Translations under genes and position numbers: made by a program
Notes under the pieces: model-generated
Told to the model about the DNA's origin: nothing
Database searches by the model: none
What the model saw: the letters and a program-made list of their open reading frames with translations, nothing else
Shown: positions 59,536 through 64,000 of the stretch, one piece after another
Position numbering within the stretch: position 1 is the first letter of the stretch
Layout of the letters: every line of letters begins with the position of its first letter
Virus record (IMG/VR): IMGVR_UViG_3300032070_000613
Coordinates: 1-64,000 of that record
Length of the DNA: 64,000 bases
Reading direction: 5' to 3' (one strand)
DNA from: a virus

Positions 59536-62500
59536 ATGGGATCGGAAATATTTAAATTAAAATCTCTCTACATGGATGATACGGTAGTCCGCGGCTCTCG
59601 CCTCAGCATAAAAAATGCTAAAGAGACTAAGACTATACTGACTAATCCCGGAAACGACCCCCAGGTAAAAACAGGGGAGACAGGCGTCAATGTCGAATAT
59701 ATCATACAATCCTCTCTGATAGGAAACGATCTCAAAGGTCAGGGCACGTTCACGAATAACAGCGACGTGGTCCGGGACTACAGCGGCCCCCAGAATATAA
59801 AACACAACGATATCATACGCCTCGACTCAGATATCACTTTCTATAATGTCACCGGGATACAGGGCACCGACATATATCTGCAGGAAAAATACGTCAAAAA
59901 AGATACGAGCACTCCTGATGTGCAGACAGGACCCGCTACAGTAAGAAAAGTAAAACTGGATAGCGTCCAGTATGAAAAAGTCAGAAACCCAGAACCCTCT
60001 ACCTATATCTATTACGACAAAGATAATATCGCCTGGGGTATAAAAGGTATACAACCCACCGGACCTTTTACGGCTCCTACAGCGGCAATGTCTTTTGAAA
60101 CCGGCATGAATATACAGTTTTTGCCGGGTACGAGCAGCAGTAAACCCGATCTCCTCACTATAGGCAGCGTCTATAAAACACTCGTAGATAATAACTCCAG
60201 CCCTATAGCCGATATCAGCCTCAGTCCTCTACCATATCCTCACGAGAGCCTGCAGGTCTATGAGGGACCAGCTAAAGGCAAACTGGATAAAAAAATCGAG
60301 GGTGAAGACTACGTCGTAAACTATAGCCAGAGTCCTGAATATAAAACTCCTATGCCACCCTACGAAGAAAGACAGGGGGCCTATTTAAAATTCCTGGATA
60401 AGCTGACTAATGAAGTCCAGGTGCCCTCGATCAATGCTACGTTTGAGGGCAATATAGCTATAACCAAACAAACAGGAGGGACTAATCTCGTCACTCCCGT
60501 GAGCGATATCATCCCCGGAGATAAGTTTTCTATAAAAGTGGGAGATGCTGAAAAAAGAACCAATGCGGAGTATATCGCCAACTATGCTGCCGGTATAGTG
60601 ACATTCGTGAAACATCGCAACTCTGAATATCTCATCGACAACATATCCTATATCAAAAAAATAATATGGGACGGCATCAGTGTCATCAAAGGCGTACCCG
60701 AGGGACAGGTACAGAACGTCTCTAGCCTGGTGATACCGCCTATATCGGGGCTGGCTGGAGTGAGCGGAATGGTCTGCTATGAGGACACAGACCAGAATAA
60801 TCTGATCAGAGACACCGATTATACGATAGATCCTGAGTCGGGGGCTATCGGTCTCACGACGCCTTTAAAAAGTACTGAATCCGTCCTGGTATCGTATTAT
60901 GTAGAGGGAGAGGATGTCACAGAAGAAGCCGTGGCCCTGAATGATATGCGGGTGAATAAATACCCGGTCATATCCGGATCTGTGACTATCACTAAAAAAT
61001 TTAGAGCGACTCAGGATAATCAGGAGACTACAAGTACAAAAATCCTGATAGAGGGACAGGACTATACTTTTTATTATACTACCGGCAGGATATCTTTGCT
61101 GAATGTCTCCGCGGAGGAGGAACTGCTATCACTCCAGGCAAACTATACTCCCATGGCCCAGATAAACTGCATCCTGCAGTCCGTCCCTGGAGACAACCTC
61201 AAATACAGAATGACCATCGTCGATGATATAGTCAAAGTGGTGGATGTAGAAAAATTGATTTTCAAAATAAATAATCCTGTGGTGTCCGCGCCGGTAAAAA
61301 ATCTTTTTCCTGATCAGTCTAACAACAAAAACTATACGTTCTCAGGTACGGTACTCCCTGGCAGTCTCCTATGGGTGAAAAATGAATCTGGTACTAAAAA
61401 TTTTGATGTGACGGGATATGGCTATGAAGATCTATCCAGGCAGATAGACCTGGATGAGACGCTGAGCGCTCAACGTCCTGAGACAGAAGAACTCATAGTA
61501 GCTACCTATAGTTTTGAGTCTGAGGTGCTCCCCTACGCTCCTGCTATAATCCTCAATGTGATATTCAATAGTGGGGACGACGGTTTTATAATCGAGGGTT
61601 TCAATAGGACCGATACACTCAAAGAGGGTATGATCCTCCGTGTGGATAATTTTGATCCCGAGCATACGTTCTATTTTAAAATCAAAGAAGTCTCGTATAA
61701 ATACGGCAATACTCTGGTGAAGCTATATGGCTCTTTCTCTGAAACCATAATCAACCCTACATTTTATTTGTTTGATGATACCGTGACCTGGGTGGATCTA
61801 CCGAGCGGGACTACGATAGACACTACAGCCCCTATACAGGCTGAGTCTATCATCCTCCACGGGAATCCTCTACAGATCAGTCAGAGTATAAAAAAAGATA
61901 CCATGCTGATGATAAACGATCAGCAGATTTATTCGGTGTCCTCCGTGACTACTGACGCGAATAAAACTACCATAGGGATATTCCCGTTTTTAGAACAGCC
62001 CGTCACAGGCACTATACGGTACTCGAGTCTGCCGGTACACACTGAGGGAGACACCAGGCTCCCCTCTCAATACCTCACCCTCCTGAGTCCTACGCAGCCA
62101 GCGTTTACTCTGAGCTATCAGGCTCCTACGGGGTTCGAGGGTAGCGCCAAAATCCTGATAGATAATAAAAAAATTGTGATTACAGAGGCCATCCGCGGTA
62201 TCGTGAATCCCGTGGCATATACCTACACGATAGCGGACTACACTGACCTATACTCCCTGGCAAAAGCCATCCAGGCGACTCCCTCTACCTATCGGACCAA
62301 TGTCCCGTGGGCGGGAGTGCCTGACTATAATCCGTTTACGATCTCTCCCGCAGGCGGCGCTCAGGAGGATTATTATCTCTCGGCAGGGGCCTGGAGTGCT
62401 GATTTGATCATACCGTTTGAGGACAGTACGCCTATAGATCTCCCCTATACGATCCAGATAGTGCCCGAGCTATTCAAATGGACTCTCCTCCAGGCTTTTG

Positions 62501-64000
62501 TATCTGAGTCCTCATTCCTGATAAAAAATGCTGACAGGACTGGTATGTTTCTCTCGGGTAACCTGCTGGCGTTTAGGAGCAGGATAGATGGAAAAATTTA
62601 TTTCTTCGAGGTAGATAAATCAAAACTCGTAGATGATCCTGATGACAGCACTAAAAAAAATACAGAGGTCGATCTAAAAGATTCTTTCAGGGTGAATTTG
62701 CTGAATCCTACAGTCTATAAGTACGACTCGGTATCCTGGGTCGATACAGACAATAGGATTTCAGATTTTGATTATGATCAATCTACACTGACTTTTGCAG
62801 GGGCTCCACAGGGTAATTTGAGAAAGGGCACTCTGCTGCAGATAGGCGGGAGATATATCTATCAGGTCACTGGAGTGACCGTCGATACTGACTCCTACAC
62901 TATAAAAATGTCCCCCGATCTTTCTACCGGGATGTCTTTAGAGAGCTATCCTGGTTTTATAAAACAGAGTACAGTCCCTGTCTATCTGGATGACATAGGT
63001 CCTCAGCCTTTCATGGCGCTACAGTATACTGTCCCTAAAGGGCATACTGGTAGTGCAAAAATAAAAGTAGACGTAGATAGTGTCACTCTGGTAGAGACTG
63101 TAGATAATTTCAGTACCAAGAGTACGACCCTCTTTTTTGAGGACTATGCTGATATCATCGAGCTCTCGAGTGCTTTAAAGGATGTGCCTTCATATGTCAC
63201 TCCGGATAAACCGTATACGGTCGTGATACCGGAGACCTATGTAGCATCTCTCAAAGGGGATGGTTTCAGCAATTTCAAACTGAGGCCTACATACGGTAGT
63301 TTTGTAGCGCTCCCGAGTAATATACTCATAGCGGTGTCTGCTTTTGAAATAAATTACACTGCTCCTGCGGGCTATGTAGGTGATGCAGAGGTCAAAATAT
63401 CTGATACTCGGATCCTCCTGAAAGAGACTATCGTAAATTATCATGCCGGGCAGGATGTCTCTAAAGAGATCAGGATAGATTACGCTGGCACTAAAGATCT
63501 GCAGGACATCGCGCTCAATTTGATCCCAGCGATTACATCTCTGGTACCCGGAGACGTCAAACCCTACTCCTGTACGCTTCTAAACGGGGCTCTATTCGAT
63601 AGGGGTCCGTGGGGGAGTACTCATGTGGTCCCGTACTCAGAGGACTATCTGGCGGCTCCTGTGAAGGTTTCAGGGGCTATAGACGGGGCCTACTGGTATG
63701 TGCTGGGGCCTCTGAATGAGCGCAGGCTGGTACAGGGTACTGATTACACGATAGAGACGGGTACTGTCACACTCACGAGTCCTATTATCGCGCTCGATCG
63801 TTTTAGATACAGCTATATGGGTCTGTGGAATCTGGCGGAGGATGAGGGGTCGGCTGTCACGTGCTCGTGTCGATATTTTACGACGCTGTCCACGGGGTCT
63901 CGTGTAGATGTTTACATGGACTACCTGAACATAGATCAATTTTATTTGCAGAAGCTCACTGAGAGGTTGTTTTCCCAGATAGTAGTAGCGCCTCAGATAA
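59536..64000 (+). CDS. Giant repeated-domain tail/baseplate protein, 3' partial
   Basis: The frame is open from ATG 59536 (AAAGGA upstream) to the window end: at least 1488 residues with no stop. It consists of recurring beta-sandwich modules marked by D-Y-T-(I/F) ... G-x-I-x-L ... V-x-Y-Y, for example RDTDYTIDPESGAIGL, EGQDYTFYYTTGRISL and QGTDYTIETGTVTL. The same module occurs in other tail proteins here. Probably a very long baseplate wedge, fibre or side-tail protein. No catalytic motif was found in the visible part. Confidence 0.7.
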   Translation, partial: MGSEIFKLKSLYMDDTVVRGSRLSIKNAKETKTILTNPGNDPQVKTGETGVNVEYIIQSSLIGNDLKGQGTFTNNSDVVRDYSGPQNIKHNDIIRLDSDITFYNVTGIQGTDIYLQEKYVKKDTSTPDVQTGPATVRKVKLDSVQYEKVRNPEPSTYIYYDKDNIAWGIKGIQPTGPFTAPTAAMSFETGMNIQFLPGTSSSKPDLLTIGSVYKTLVDNNSSPIADISLSPLPYPHESLQVYEGPAKGKLDKKIEGEDYVVNYSQSPEYKTPMPPYEERQGAYLKFLDKLTNEVQVPSINATFEGNIAITKQTGGTNLVTPVSDIIPGDKFSIKVGDAEKRTNAEYIANYAAGIVTFVKHRNSEYLIDNISYIKKIIWDGISVIKGVPEGQVQNVSSLVIPPISGLAGVSGMVCYEDTDQNNLIRDTDYTIDPESGAIGLTTPLKSTESVLVSYYVEGEDVTEEAVALNDMRVNKYPVISGSVTITKKFRATQDNQETTSTKILIEGQDYTFYYTTGRISLLNVSAEEELLSLQANYTPMAQINCILQSVPGDNLKYRMTIVDDIVKVVDVEKLIFKINNPVVSAPVKNLFPDQSNNKNYTFSGTVLPGSLLWVKNESGTKNFDVTGYGYEDLSRQIDLDETLSAQRPETEELIVATYSFESEVLPYAPAIILNVIFNSGDDGFIIEGFNRTDTLKEGMILRVDNFDPEHTFYFKIKEVSYKYGNTLVKLYGSFSETIINPTFYLFDDTVTWVDLPSGTTIDTTAPIQAESIILHGNPLQISQSIKKDTMLMINDQQIYSVSSVTTDANKTTIGIFPFLEQPVTGTIRYSSLPVHTEGDTRLPSQYLTLLSPTQPAFTLSYQAPTGFEGSAKILIDNKKIVITEAIRGIVNPVAYTYTIADYTDLYSLAKAIQATPSTYRTNVPWAGVPDYNPFTISPAGGAQEDYYLSAGAWSADLIIPFEDSTPIDLPYTIQIVPELFKWTLLQAFVSESSFLIKNADRTGMFLSGNLLAFRSRIDGKIYFFEVDKSKLVDDPDDSTKKNTEVDLKDSFRVNLLNPTVYKYDSVSWVDTDNRISDFDYDQSTLTFAGAPQGNLRKGTLLQIGGRYIYQVTGVTVDTDSYTIKMSPDLSTGMSLESYPGFIKQSTVPVYLDDIGPQPFMALQYTVPKGHTGSAKIKVDVDSVTLVETVDNFSTKSTTLFFEDYADIIELSSALKDVPSYVTPDKPYTVVIPETYVASLKGDGFSNFKLRPTYGSFVALPSNILIAVSAFEINYTAPAGYVGDAEVKISDTRILLKETIVNYHAGQDVSKEIRIDYAGTKDLQDIALNLIPAITSLVPGDVKPYSCTLLNGALFDRGPWGSTHVVPYSEDYLAAPVKVSGAIDGAYWYVLGPLNERRLVQGTDYTIETGTVTLTSPIIALDRFRYSYMGLWNLAEDEGSAVTCSCRYFTTLSTGSRVDVYMDYLNIDQFYLQKLTERLFSQIVVAPQI

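Overview
The window is a stretch of a large tailed-phage genome encoding the virion, read almost entirely left to right. A prohead protease, a putative scaffold, two duplicated small head proteins and an HK97-fold major capsid protein are followed by a tail module of sheath, tube, chaperone-like genes, tape measure, paired hub-like proteins (one carrying a lytic transglycosylase), hub and spike. The sheath makes it a contractile-tailed (myovirus-type) phage. More than 60 kb of structural genes without terminase, portal, replication or lysis genes suggests a jumbo-size genome. Nothing in the window identifies the host. TAG, TAA and TGA all end genes, so the standard bacterial code applies.

Layout. 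0-5 kb: head genes. 5.1-8.1 kb: a mobile module with a folded RNA upstream of an IsrB/IscB-like RuvC protein that carries a homing-endonuclease-type C-terminal extension, followed by a LAGLIDADG endonuclease. 8.1-12.2 kb: an accessory cassette of GNAT-like, unknown, PAPS-reductase-like (IbrA-type) and ParB-like (IbrB-type) genes; a zinc-finger EDxHD homing endonuclease with an in-frame amber codon lies between the last two. 12.2-19.5 kb: a ribbon-helix-helix protein, an HExxH metalloprotease, a small membrane protein, a nucleoside-deoxyribosyltransferase-like/2H-phosphoesterase fusion, a SWIM-finger protein and an FmdB-type zinc ribbon. 19.6-25.1 kb: a second RHH protein coupled to a giant glycosyltransferase with four catalytic domains, split by a 395-residue LAGLIDADG intein. 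25.2-27.1 kb: small structural-type proteins. 27.2-29.4 kb: a solitary TnpB element that truncated the last of three tandem reverse-strand paralogues. 29.4-38.8 kb: connector-type proteins, a uracil-DNA-glycosylase-like gene, a LamG-like protein, a beta-helix fibre and zinc/coiled-coil proteins. 38.8-40.1 kb: an actin-fold ATPase and a probable structured RNA. 40.1-64 kb: tail and baseplate, ending in a very long gene that runs off the window.

Regulation. A 15-nt motif close to AATAATCTCTTAATA recurs about 40-100 nt upstream of at least ten genes, often just after a terminator, and looks like a phage-specific promoter. Intrinsic terminators separate several units. Within units, genes are tightly packed or overlap at ATGA.

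The most novel-looking elements are the IsrB-like/omegaRNA module fused to homing-endonuclease parts, the approximately 135-nt RNA at 39.95-40.09 kb with two hairpin loops complementary over 7 nt, the recurring promoter motif, and a pair of stem-loops with a conserved loop but different stems beside the capsid genes. All functions are read from sequence motifs and gene order; no database search was run.
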